From Flavivirga spongiicola (GTDB lineage: Bacteria > Bacteroidota > Bacteroidia > Flavobacteriales > Flavobacteriaceae): 64,000 nt of DNA. A model generated the notes under the pieces. It did not search any database, was not told the DNA's origin, and saw only the letters and a program-made list of their open reading frames with translations. Every line of letters begins with the position of its first letter. The stretch's first letter is position 1. Positions 25,949-34,122 of the stretch are shown in pieces. The stretch spans positions 496,001 through 560,000 of the forward strand of contig NZ_JAUOEO010000002.1 of NCBI RefSeq assembly GCF_030540825.1, given 5' to 3'. Made by a program: the position numbers and the translations under genes.

Positions 25949-26641
25949 TTACTTTTCGTTGTAAGGACAGGATTGAAAATAAGCTTGAAGGTTAAATTTT
26001 CTGTCTTCAAACTTTTCTTGTAGAATTTTAAAATGTTGTATTCTATCAACCCTAAAAGCACGGTAATCTTGTCGTAAGTGACACCAAGCAATAAGGATCC
26101 ATTTGTGTTGGGTAGAATACATGGCGTAGGGCTCTATTTTCCTGAAAGAAACATTAGTATCATTTACTTTACAGTAATTAATTTCTATACGGTTAAAATT
26201 AGTAATAGCCAATTGTATTTCGGAAAGGGCATTGCTGGAAATGTTCTCGTAAGTTGGATTAAAAATATGAATTTTACTTTGTAGCAATTCACTTTTTTCT
26301 TGGATGGACGTTCTAAAAACGGATTTGATTTTAGTTAAAGCGTCATTAAAATCTTCGACGAAAGAGGCATCTTTTGATTGATTTATTAATTGTTCTGCAG
26401 TGATTAAGGCATTGGCCTGCTTTTCGGTAAACTGTACAGGAGCAACAGAGTATCCATCCATTAAAGAATAGCCTCTACCTTCAATGGTAGTGACGGGTAT
26501 ACCGGCTTCTTCAAGCTTTCTAATGTCTCTGTAAATGGTTCTTATGCTCACTTCAAACTTTTTAGCAAGTTCATTTGCTGTTAAAAGGCGTTTAGATTTT
26601 AACAGGGTTAATATCGCTATGAGTCTTGATAATTGAGACAT
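25949..26641 (-). CDS. YafY-type transcriptional regulator (HTH_11 and WYL domains)
   Basis: In this 230-residue protein residues 1-60 are a DeoR-like helix-turn-helix (LLTANELAKKFEVSIRTIYRDIRKLEEAGIPV). The second half is a WYL domain (IEINYCKV, IEPYAMYSTQHKWILIAWC, RAFRVDRI), a ligand- or nucleic-acid-sensing fold. The target may be the VOC gene upstream; context inference only. Confidence 0.88.
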   Translation of the reverse strand: MSQLSRLIAILTLLKSKRLLTANELAKKFEVSIRTIYRDIRKLEEAGIPVTTIEGRGYSLMDGYSVAPVQFTEKQANALITAEQLINQSKDASFVEDFNDALTKIKSVFRTSIQEKSELLQSKIHIFNPTYENISSNALSEIQLAITNFNRIEINYCKVNDTNVSFRKIEPYAMYSTQHKWILIAWCHLRQDYRAFRVDRIQHFKILQEKFEDRKFNLQAYFQSCPYNEK

Positions 26642-26759
26642 AATAACAAAGATAGTGAACCGCTTGGCAATCCACTATCTTTATACCACTTACCAATTAA
26701 TAACTGGCATTCGTTTTTGATTGAATAAATTTTATACCACTTCCATGATCTGTTTAGTA

Positions 26760-27137
26760 TTACATCATAGAATGTAATGCTACTCTATTGCCTTCGGTAT
26801 CTATGAACTGCGCTATAAATCCATTTTCGTTGATATCCGTTTTTGGCATGAGTATTTTACCGCCATTAGCTTCTACTCTTGAAAGTGGCGCACTTAAATC
26901 GTCTCCACCATTCAAATAGATAGTCGCACCATCTGCTGTTGGGTTTTGTCCTTCTCCCTGGATTATGGCACCTCCAACACCTTTGTTTTCCATATCGTAA
27001 GCAAATACACCATATTTTATATTGTCTTCTGGCATAGGATGGTCAATAATTTCTGTACCAATAACGGTAGCATAAAATTGTTTGGCTCTTTGGTAGTCTT
27101 TTACTGGGATTTCAAACCAGTTAACTGCATTTTTCAT
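26760..27137 (-). CDS. VOC-family (glyoxalase-like) protein
   Basis: The frame is open from 27173, but ATG at 27137 (MKNAVNWFEIPVKDYQRAKQFY) is the standard start for this family, leaving 125 residues. Paired beta-alpha-beta-beta-beta modules are visible, ending QFIDTEGNRVALHS. Such proteins bind a metal and small substrates; the exact reaction is unknown. It precedes the WYL regulator gene in the same direction. Confidence 0.88.
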   Translation of the reverse strand: MKNAVNWFEIPVKDYQRAKQFYATVIGTEIIDHPMPEDNIKYGVFAYDMENKGVGGAIIQGEGQNPTADGATIYLNGGDDLSAPLSRVEANGGKILMPKTDINENGFIAQFIDTEGNRVALHSMM

Positions 27138-27320
27138 TTTTAAATTTGATTTAATTATTAAACTTACATGCAAAGTTATTCGAGGTTGTGTCGTAGTATG
27201 TCAGGGGTTGTTTTTTTGTTGAATAATTTTTAAAATTATTTCGGGAGGTAAGTTTAGTGGTCTTGTATATAAGTAGCAGAGAAAAAAAACAATCTAATTT
27301 CTTGACAATACCATTTAAAA

Positions 27321-27430
27321 GATTCTTCAGTCGTTCCTCCCTATCTGCCGACAGGCAGGCTACTGAATGACAAAGCGATTTTCTTTTTGTTCAAAGGCTG
27401 TTGTCATTCTAAGAAAAGCGAAGAATCTCA
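27321..27430. repeat. Pair of GATTCTTC/GTCATTC repeat units
   Basis: GATTCTTCAG...CTGCCGACAGGCAGGC...CTGAATGAC (27321-27371) and GTCATTCTAAGAAAAGCGAAGAATCTCAC (27413-27431) are members of the dispersed palindromic group. The surrounding spacer 27174-27579 holds no gene. A further dyad CACGGATT-ACA-AATCCGTG lies at 27539-27557, just beyond the end of the next gene. Confidence 0.6.
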
Positions 27431-27579
27431 CTGTCTTTACATTAGGTGAAAATCAAAAAGTTACTTAACCAATTAAAGAACTAAGAAACTCTCTGCTCTT
27501 GCTGGTTTCTATAACTAGTGGCGTACAGAGTAAGTAAGCACGGATTACAAATCCGTGAGAACGGGTTGTGCTACGTATT

Positions 27580-28158
27580 TTATCTTAAAATTCGTAATGC
27601 AGGTCTATACTTAAATGATTTTTTATTATGAACTCTAATTGTATTATATATTGTAATAATTATATTATATGCATATAGAATTATCAAAGGAAGAAACATT
27701 TTAAGTATTCCAATGTACAAAACCCCTTCAAATCCAAACATTCCAGTTATTATGAATATATAATACAGGAACAATAGTAGAGTCCAAGATATTTGAAAAT
27801 TCAACATTGATTTTCCTAATTCATTTACGTTTTTTAGTTTATCTTTTTTTAAAATCCACATTGTTAATGGGATAATAATTCCAAGCAGTGGAAAGAATAA
27901 AAAAGCAAGTGCAGAAAGACTCATAAGAGTCAAATAGTTTTGGTCTTCCTGTATTTTCCAATCTACGATTTCATCAGGAGAGGTGTTTAGTGCAATAGCT
28001 AATCTTTTTAAAGTATCTCCTCTAGGAACTGTTTCGTTGTTTTCAATTCTCTGAATAGTTCGTAAACTTAGACTAGATTCTTCTGCCAGTATTTCTTGAG
28101 ATATTCCTTTTCTATTCCTTAATTCTTTTACTCTTTGTGCTAAATTCAAATTGTTCAT
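27580..28158 (-). CDS. XRE-family HTH regulator with membrane-spanning tail
   Basis: A 192-residue protein. Residues 6-60 are a Cro/C1-type helix-turn-helix (RVKELRNRKGISQEILAEESSLSLRTIQRIENNETVPRGDTLKRLA). The rest contains about four hydrophobic segments similar to DUF4870-like membrane regions. It is probably a membrane-tethered DNA-binding protein; targets unknown. Confidence 0.82.
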   Translation of the reverse strand: MNNLNLAQRVKELRNRKGISQEILAEESSLSLRTIQRIENNETVPRGDTLKRLAIALNTSPDEIVDWKIQEDQNYLTLMSLSALAFLFFPLLGIIIPLTMWILKKDKLKNVNELGKSMLNFQISWTLLLFLYYIFIITGMFGFEGVLYIGILKMFLPLIILYAYNIIITIYNTIRVHNKKSFKYRPALRILR

Positions 28159-28280
28159 TTTAATATGATTTTTAATTTAAAGTAAAAGTATTTTGGTTTC
28201 GTCATATTAGATAGCGTCTTTATTATGTCATTTTTACGTCGTTATTGTCGCAGACCTGTTTTTTCGGTATGGCAACACAT

Positions 28281-28400
28281 AATGCAAAGATAAAATTCCG
28301 TTTTAATGAATTTTATCGGCTGTTACCTGCCTGTCGGCAGACAGGAACGAAGGTAGTTGAAGATTTTTACAAAGTCAACATGTATATTAAACAAAAAAAC
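28281..28400. repeat. Duplicated 120-bp intergenic unit, copy 1
   Basis: It matches 29770-29886 over its whole length: CAAAGATAAAATT, TTTTAATGAATTTTATCGGCTGTTACCTG, then a CTGTC/GACAG hairpin, and TTTTTACAAAGTCAACATG ... TTAAACAAAAAA. On the minus strand it contains TATCTTTG (28285-28292), a -7-like box. It occupies most of the 304-bp spacer 28159-28462. Confidence 0.75.
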
Positions 28401-28410
28401 TCAGCCCCAG

Positions 28411-28432
28411 CACTAGTATATACTAGCGCTAG
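28411..28432 (-). terminator. Probable terminator of the lipoprotein gene at 28463
   Basis: AGCACTAGTATATACTAGCGCT is a near-perfect palindrome. On the minus strand it is followed after 9 bp by TTTTTTTG. Confidence 0.5.
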
Positions 28433-28462
28433 CAGGAGAATAAAACCTCTTAAAATCTTTAT

Positions 28463-28873
28463 TTATCTTCTTTTAAAAACCAAAGGACCACTATTACCAC
28501 TATCTGTAACAAAGATTCCCTCCAATGTGTTTTTGTCTTCACTCAATTTGAGATAGTGTTTGCCTCCTTCTGGACCCCATGCCGGAATTGGACGAATAAC
28601 ATCGACTTTATAAATAATAGAATCACCTTTTACTATGCCTTTTCCACTTTCAAAAAATGGTTGATTTTTAAACTCAATATAGTGCCCCATGTATACGCTA
28701 TCTCCAATTATAGAAAACACAGCGTAACAATTATCAAAATTATCATCATTACAATCGCTCCAAATTCCATTGAAATTTGCTAAAGGAAGTGTATGCACTT
28801 CTTTTTGTTTTTGACATGAAAAACTTAGTAATATAAAAGAGAAAAGGAGTAGAATTAAATTGCTTTTCTTCAT
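28463..28873 (-). CDS. Lipoprotein of unknown function
   Basis: In this 136-residue protein a signal of the lipoprotein type ends LSFSC (Cys20). The mature domain is a small beta-rich fold (FNGIWSDCNDDNFDNCYAVFSIIGDSVYMGHYIEF), with an acidic loop and two further cysteines. It resembles lipocalin-like small Bacteroidota lipoproteins, but I cannot name a family. Confidence 0.6.
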   Translation of the reverse strand: MKKSNLILLLFSFILLSFSCQKQKEVHTLPLANFNGIWSDCNDDNFDNCYAVFSIIGDSVYMGHYIEFKNQPFFESGKGIVKGDSIIYKVDVIRPIPAWGPEGGKHYLKLSEDKNTLEGIFVTDSGNSGPLVFKRR

Positions 28874-29301
28874 GGGTTATATTTTTAAATGATGCGAAAT
28901 CTGGTTGTTTTTTGCTGAAAATTTTAACTCCGCTACCGCAACGCTCTAGCGTGATGGCGGACAGAGTGCATAAATGTAAACAAAAAGAATCTAGGAAAGC
29001 TTCTACATAGCTGTGCTTTTTTATTTTCTTCATCTTCTCTTGCTAGCTCTCGTCTTTGACGAGTGACCACAAAGCTGTCTCGTCCTAAAAAAGTTTATAT
29101 ATTTATAACTAAATCCTAAAATAGATTTACAAACTCATCGTTTTTACGATACTGTAAAATACAAAAGCTCTTCCAAATAATTTAGAATATCTTTTGTTTG
29201 TTTTTCTTACTCAAGAAGGCACTCGTCACAGACAAGCGCTAGCATAACAAGCTATTTTATAACCTCATGCAAAAGCAATATATTTATAATGATTGTCGTA
29301 A
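28874..29301. other. Gene-free spacer with inverted repeat
   Basis: No gene is seen in this stretch. TGCTAGCTCTCGTCTTTGACGAGTG (29041-29065) and CACTCGTCACAGACAAGCGCTAGCA (29219-29243) form an imperfect 25-bp inverted repeat enclosing about 150 bp of AT-rich DNA, which could be a small decayed element. Confidence 0.45.
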
Positions 29302-29745
29302 TTATATATCTGTTAGCTCAGCAAATTCTTTAAACTGATTCATCCACTTTTGGCTTTGTTCTTTAAATTTGCCTGGAAATAGTTTAGCCATTAATTTAAT
29401 CAAAATTCCGTTAAATTTTGTGTATTCAACCTCAGATATGTATTGTGTCTTGTTCGGATTAATTACTTTAAAGCGCGTAGTTTGCGTATTTGTCATATGA
29501 CGATGTTCGTAAAGAGCGATTTTCTCTTTAGGCAACTGGCAGGAAATGATTGTTTCTAATAATTCAATTCTCCTTTTATCCTGATAAATAATTTTTGATT
29601 TTGCGCCTTTTGAATTTCGTATTCCACTTATAAGCTCGATACTTTTAAATCCATCTTGCCATTCTTTGAAATTATTTTCATTTTCCCAAAGTGCTACCGT
29701 TTTATCAATAGGTAAATTAATATCGATTGTAGAAGTATATTTCAT
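29302..29745 (-). CDS. SRPBCC-family protein
   Basis: A 147-residue protein with START/SRPBCC-fold pattern: STIDINLPIDKTVALWENENNFKEWQDGFKSIELI at the N-terminus and an amphipathic C-terminal helix (MAKLFPGKFKEQSQKWMNQFKEFAE). The fold binds hydrophobic ligands; no specific function. The upstream duplicated unit puts TATCTTTG 29 bp before its start, a plausible promoter. Confidence 0.8.
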   Translation of the reverse strand: MKYTSTIDINLPIDKTVALWENENNFKEWQDGFKSIELISGIRNSKGAKSKIIYQDKRRIELLETIISCQLPKEKIALYEHRHMTNTQTTRFKVINPNKTQYISEVEYTKFNGILIKLMAKLFPGKFKEQSQKWMNQFKEFAELTDI

Positions 29746-29769
29746 AATCCTTTTTTTATAATGTGCTAC

Positions 29770-29886
29770 AATACAAAGATAAAATTTTGTTTTAATGAAT
29801 TTTATCGGCTGTTACCTGTCTGGAAGACAGGGAAGGATGTAGTTGATAATTTTTACAAAGTCAACATGTTTGTTAAACAAAAAACC
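29770..29886. repeat. Duplicated 120-bp intergenic unit, copy 2
   Basis: It is homologous to 28281-28400. It lies immediately upstream of the SRPBCC gene and carries TATCTTTG on the minus strand at 29774-29781. Confidence 0.75.
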
Positions 29887-29910
29887 ACCTTGCTTTCACA
29901 AAGTGGCTTT
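29882..29910 (-). terminator. Terminator of htpG
   Basis: On the minus strand AAAGCCACTTTG-TGAAAG-CAAGGTGGTTTTTTG forms a hairpin (one mismatch) with a T run, 60 bp after the htpG stop. Confidence 0.75.
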
Positions 29911-29946
29911 CATATCTATATTACGTATTTAAGGTAGCATCATGAG

Positions 29947-29966
29947 ATTCCTGCCTTCGCAGGAAT
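29947..29966. repeat. ATTCCTGC-CTTC-GCAGGAAT palindrome
   Basis: Member of the dispersed GTCATTCC/GGAATCT group, here just after the htpG stop codon. Confidence 0.7.
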
Positions 29967-29971
29967 GACAG

Positions 29972-31885
29972 CTACTTGATCATCTCATAACTACGTTTAA
30001 TAAAGTTTGTTAACTCTTCGCCTTTTAAAAGTCCTTGAGATAAACGAGCCAAATCTAAACTTTGGTTAATTAAACGTTCTTGTTTCTTTTTGGTTTTGGT
30101 ACCAAGAATTTCGCCAACCAATTCGGAGTTAGTGTTTACGATCAGGTTGTACATCTCCGGCATGTTACCCATACCAAACATACCACCGCCACCACCAGTA
30201 GCTTGCATTTCTTTCATTCTACGCATAAATTCCGGTTGCGTAATAATAAAAGGTGATGCATCGCTATCCATAGCTTCTAGTTGTACCATGAATTTTTCAG
30301 CAGGAATCACTTCTTTTAATAACTCGTCTAAAGCTTTTTTCTGGTCTTCATCTAATTTAGAAATGGTGGTTTCATCTTTCTTGATTAAATTATCAATATG
30401 ATCACCATCAACACGCGCAAACGTGATGTTTTCTTTAGTAGATTCTAACTTTTGTATTAAGTGTGATATAATCGGAGAATCTAATAATAAGACCTCATAA
30501 CCTTTTGCTTTAGCAGATTCAATGTAGCTATGTTGCGCATCTTTATCTGAAGCATAAAGGATCACTAACTTGTCATCTTTATCGGTTTGTTTCGCTTTAA
30601 TTTTGTTGAATAACTCTTCGTAAGTATAATAGGTACCATCAACAGTTGGATATAATGCAAAAGCATCTGCTTTTTCGAAGAATTTTTCTTCAGAAAGCAT
30701 ACCGTATTCAATCACGATTTTAATATCGTTCCATTTCGCTTCAAAATCTTCACGACTATTATTGAATAGTGATTTTAATTTATCGGCTACTTTCCTGGTA
30801 ATGTAAGACGAAATCTTTTTTACAGCACCATCTGCTTGTAAATAAGAACGAGATACATTTAACGGGATATCTGGAGAGTCAATAACCCCACGAAGCATGG
30901 TTAAAAACTCAGGAACAATACCTTCAACGTTATCGGTTACAAAAACCTGATTTTGATACAATTGAATTTTATCCTTCTGAATTTGCATGTCGTTAGACAT
31001 TTTTGGGAAGTATAAAATCCCCGTTAAATTGAACGGATAATCTACATTTAAGTGAATGTTGAATAAAGGCTCTTCAAATTGCATAGGATACAATTCACGA
31101 TAAAAGTCTTTATAGTTTTGATCTTCTAAATCTGCCGGTTGTTTAGTCCACGCAGGATTAGGATTGTTAATGATGTTGTCTACCGTAATTTGTTTGTGAG
31201 GCTCAGTCGTTTCTTTACCGTCCTCATCTTTTGTAGTTTTAGGTGTAAAGTCTGGATCGTTTACTTCTTTAGTTCCAAATTTAATTGGAATAGGCATAAA
31301 CTTGTTATACTTTTCAAGTAAGCTTGTAATACGTCCTTCTTCTAAAAACTCTGTAGAATCCTCAGCAATATGTAGAATGATTTCTGTACCTCTATCTGTT
31401 TTATCTGAAGCCTCTAAGGTGAATTCCGGACTTCCATCACACGTCCAATGTGCTGCAGGGGCGTCTTGATGAGATTTTGTGATAATCTCAACTTTTTCAG
31501 CGACCATAAAAGCAGAATAAAAACCAAGACCAAAATGCCCGATAATACCAGAATCTTTTGCAGAATCTTTGTATTTATCTAAAAACTCTTCAGCACCTGA
31601 AAAAGCTACTTGGTTGATGTATTTTTCAACTTCTTCAGCGGTCATACCTAAGCCTTGATCTATAATATGAAGTTTTTTACCGTCTTTATCAATCTTAATT
31701 TCAATTTGTGGATTGCCATATTCAACCTTGGCATCACCAACATTTGTTAAATGCTTTAATTTTAAAGTGGCATCTGTAGCATTACTAATTAACTCACGTA
31801 AAAAGATTTCGTGGTCACTGTATAAGAACTTTTTAATGAGAGGAAAGATATTCTCTACCGAAACATTAATATTTCCTTTTGTCAT
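29972..31885 (-). CDS. htpG: Molecular chaperone HtpG (Hsp90)
   Basis: GHKL ATPase motifs in the N-domain (FLRELISNATDAT, DQGLGMT, GHFGLGFYSAFMVA), followed by the middle domain (YRELYPMQFEEPLFNIH, LPLNVSRSYLQ-type region) and a C-terminal dimerisation domain. The frame opens at 31906, but ATG at 31885 (MTKGNINVSVENIFPLI) is the family start, giving 637 residues. Cytosolic ATP-dependent chaperone. Monocistronic, with its own terminator. Confidence 0.95.
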   Translation of the reverse strand: MTKGNINVSVENIFPLIKKFLYSDHEIFLRELISNATDATLKLKHLTNVGDAKVEYGNPQIEIKIDKDGKKLHIIDQGLGMTAEEVEKYINQVAFSGAEEFLDKYKDSAKDSGIIGHFGLGFYSAFMVAEKVEIITKSHQDAPAAHWTCDGSPEFTLEASDKTDRGTEIILHIAEDSTEFLEEGRITSLLEKYNKFMPIPIKFGTKEVNDPDFTPKTTKDEDGKETTEPHKQITVDNIINNPNPAWTKQPADLEDQNYKDFYRELYPMQFEEPLFNIHLNVDYPFNLTGILYFPKMSNDMQIQKDKIQLYQNQVFVTDNVEGIVPEFLTMLRGVIDSPDIPLNVSRSYLQADGAVKKISSYITRKVADKLKSLFNNSREDFEAKWNDIKIVIEYGMLSEEKFFEKADAFALYPTVDGTYYTYEELFNKIKAKQTDKDDKLVILYASDKDAQHSYIESAKAKGYEVLLLDSPIISHLIQKLESTKENITFARVDGDHIDNLIKKDETTISKLDEDQKKALDELLKEVIPAEKFMVQLEAMDSDASPFIITQPEFMRRMKEMQATGGGGGMFGMGNMPEMYNLIVNTNSELVGEILGTKTKKKQERLINQSLDLARLSQGLLKGEELTNFIKRSYEMIK

Positions 31886-31901
31886 AATAAATAATTTATT
31901 T

Positions 31902-31927
31902 GTCATTCCCTTGAAGAAGGGAATCTG
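31902..31927. repeat. GTCATTCCC...GGGAATCT palindromic repeat
   Basis: GTCATTCCCTTGAAGAAGGGAATCTG lies at the 5' side of htpG and belongs to the dispersed group. Confidence 0.7.
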
Positions 31928-32175
31928 ATTAATTTTTGTTTTTACTTTACTTTTATGAGTTAGTCAAAAAAAGTACCAATAGTTGAAATATGACAAACTG
32001 ACACAACTTTTTGTAAAAAAGTAATTTCCAAAACCTAAAACCCACAAACCTTTAATTAAGTTAATTAAGTTAATTTTTGGAATTTTTATTTGGTCTGGCT
32101 TTTTGGGATTTGTGATTCGAAATTTGAAATTTACTGCTAGTTATTGTACTTTGTATTACTTTAAGAAAAGATATT

Positions 32176-33180
32176 ATGTATAATTCGAAGATAATAGGGC
32201 TGGGAAAGTACCTGCCAGATAACGTTGTGACCAATGATGATTTGTCTAAATTGATGGATACTAATGATGCATGGATTCAAGAACGTACAGGGATAAAGGA
32301 GCGTAGATGGATTAAAGAAGGTACAGAAGATACCTCTGCGATTATGGGCGCAAAGGCTGCCAGAATTGCTATTGAGCGTTCAGGGTTAACAAAAGATGAT
32401 ATTGATTTTATTGTATTTGCTACTTTAAGTCCAGATTACTATTTCCCTGGCTGTGGGGTGCAAATACAAGATATGCTGGATATGCCTACAGTGGGCGCTT
32501 TAGATGTAAGAAATCAATGCTCTGGATTTGTATATGCCATATCTGTTGCCGATCAATTTATTAAAACCGGGATGTATAAAAACATTCTAGTTATAGGCGC
32601 GGAGTATCATAGTAACGGATTAGATAAAACCACCAGAGGGAGAGGGGTATCGGTTATTTTTGGTGATGGAGCAGGGGCTTGTGTGTTATCTAGAGAAGAA
32701 GATAATACTAAAGGTATTTTATCTACACATTTGCATAGCGAAGGGAAATATGCCGATAAATTAACGGTAACCTCACCAAGTATTGCGCACTGGGTACCTG
32801 AAATTTTAGCATCTAAAGAAGAGGATATATCTTATTTTCCTTATATGGATGGCACTTTTGTTTTTAAAAATGCCGTCGTGCGTTTTAGTGAAGTGATTAT
32901 GGAAGGCCTCTTGAAGAATGGCCTACAAAAAGAAGATATCGATCTGCTGATTCCGCATCAAGCCAATTTACGAATTGCTCAGTTTATCCAGAAGAAGTTT
33001 GCTTTAAGAGACGACCAGGTATTTAATAATATTATGAAATATGGTAATACGACGGCAGCATCTGTTATTATCGCTTTAACTGAAGCTTGGGAAGAAGATA
33101 AAATAAAAGAAGGAGATCATGTCGTGCTGGCTGCTTTTGGAAGTGGATTTACCTGGGCTAGCGCTATTATTAAATGGTAA
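32176..33180 (+). CDS. 3-oxoacyl-ACP synthase III-like ketoacyl synthase (FabH family)
   Basis: A 334-residue thiolase-fold protein with Cys115 (RNQCSGF), His261 (PHQAN) and Asn291 (YGNTTAAS) as the KASIII triad. It resembles FabH closely but differs in details (PGCGVQIQDMLDMP), so it may be a second KASIII condensing a specialised acyl starter rather than the housekeeping FabH. Confidence 0.88.
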   Translation: MYNSKIIGLGKYLPDNVVTNDDLSKLMDTNDAWIQERTGIKERRWIKEGTEDTSAIMGAKAARIAIERSGLTKDDIDFIVFATLSPDYYFPGCGVQIQDMLDMPTVGALDVRNQCSGFVYAISVADQFIKTGMYKNILVIGAEYHSNGLDKTTRGRGVSVIFGDGAGACVLSREEDNTKGILSTHLHSEGKYADKLTVTSPSIAHWVPEILASKEEDISYFPYMDGTFVFKNAVVRFSEVIMEGLLKNGLQKEDIDLLIPHQANLRIAQFIQKKFALRDDQVFNNIMKYGNTTAASVIIALTEAWEEDKIKEGDHVVLAAFGSGFTWASAIIKW

Positions 33181-33192
33181 TAAAATTTTGTG

Positions 33193-33270
33193 ATTCAGAG
33201 CGCAGCGAAGAATCTTATATTTATGTAAATCAATATAGTTTTAAGAGATTCTTCGCTGCGCTCTGAATGA
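33193..33270. repeat. Long inverted repeat after the FabH-like gene
   Basis: ATTCAGAGCGCAGCGAAGAATC (33193-33214) and its perfect 22-bp reverse complement (33249-33270) enclose a 34-bp loop. Sequence related to GTCATTCTGAGCGxAGCGAAGAATCT repeats. It may also terminate transcription. Confidence 0.8.
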
Positions 33271-33279
33271 CCTTTTAAA

Positions 33280-33527
33280 CCTGAGTTCGACGTAAGGATC
33301 GTAGATAAAAGTCAATAAATATGCTAGATTCAACTTATAATTATCATAGACTAGCTGGATAGTCTATGATAATTTAAGGAAGAAGATGGTATGTTTAGCG
33401 ATTTTTAGCTTGAAATTAATAGGTTTGAATATGTTTCAGAGACCTAAAATTTACTCTATTGAGATAAGTGTTTGATAAATAGGTTTTTATAAAAACAGCC
33501 TCATTTTCCTTACGTCGAACTCAGGTT
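33280..33527. mobile_element. MITE-like element, family 3 (248 bp)
   Basis: Perfect 21-bp terminal inverted repeats AACCTGAGTTCGACGTAAGGA (33280-33300, and reverse at 33507-33527) are flanked by TTA on both sides (33277-33279 and 33528-33530). The interior holds a perfect 15-bp-arm hairpin, AATTATCATAGACTA / TAGTCTATGATAATT, and no open frame of note. Non-autonomous element. Confidence 0.75.
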
Positions 33528-33543
33528 TTAACGTAAAAAAATG

Positions 33544-33575
33544 AAAAACCCGAAACTATTAGGTTTCGGGTTTTT
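33544..33575 (+). terminator. Strong terminator downstream of the family 3 element
   Basis: AAAAACCCGAAAC-N6-GTTTCGGGTTTTT. This is probably the original FabH-gene terminator, now pushed about 250 bp downstream by the element. A second hairpin, AAAAAACTCG / CGAGTTTTTT, lies at 33704-33735. Nothing else is seen in 33576-33972. Confidence 0.75.
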
Positions 33576-33972
33576 CTAGCTATTAATCAACTTCAACTAA
33601 CACTAATGTGAAGAATCTTAATGTATTAGACGAATAAAGTCTTATAATATTGTATAAAACTTTAATATTTAACTTTTTTTAACATATAGAACTTATATAT
33701 AGAAAAAAACTCGAAATAAAAATTACGAGTTTTTTAATAATACAGATCTTTTATCACGAATTTTTTTGTGTATGTAGACGACTAACTCTAAATAACTACT
33801 ATTCTCTTCGTTTTGGTTAGATTGTACATTACGTTTAACGTTAGAATATTTTATTTATTGTATAAAAATTAATATTTATTAAAAAATATTTTTTTTAGCA
33901 TTTATCTGAAGACCTTCTTAGTCTTTTTCTAGATAAAATCTTTTTATACATATATCATTGTTACTTGAATGG

Positions 33973-34027
33973 TAATGAACTCATCTTGATTTTTTCTATT
34001 TCCTAAAAAATCAAGATGAGTTCATTA
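33973..34027. repeat. 23-bp perfect hairpin
   Basis: TAATGAACTCATCTTGATTTTTT (33973-33995) and its exact complement (34005-34027) with a 9-base loop. The ends GAACTCAT...ATGAGTTC recall family 1 element ends. Confidence 0.8.
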
Positions 34028-34035
34028 AAAACAAA

Positions 34036-34059
34036 CCCCCAAAGTATTTACTTTGGAGG
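34036..34059 (-). terminator. Terminator of the outer-membrane receptor gene
   Basis: On the minus strand CCTCCAAAGT-AAAT-ACTTTGGGGG is followed by TTTGTTTTT, about 65 bp beyond the stop codon. Confidence 0.75.
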
Positions 34060-34122
34060 CTCTTATTTAATAGTCTTGCATTAATATTAACCATCAACTA
34101 TAGTGCAAAACATTAAATAATT

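Noticed and set aside
27539..27557. CACGGATT-ACA-AATCCGTG stem as part of a tRNA
   Set aside because: No acceptor, D or T arm can be built around it; it is a simple dyad.
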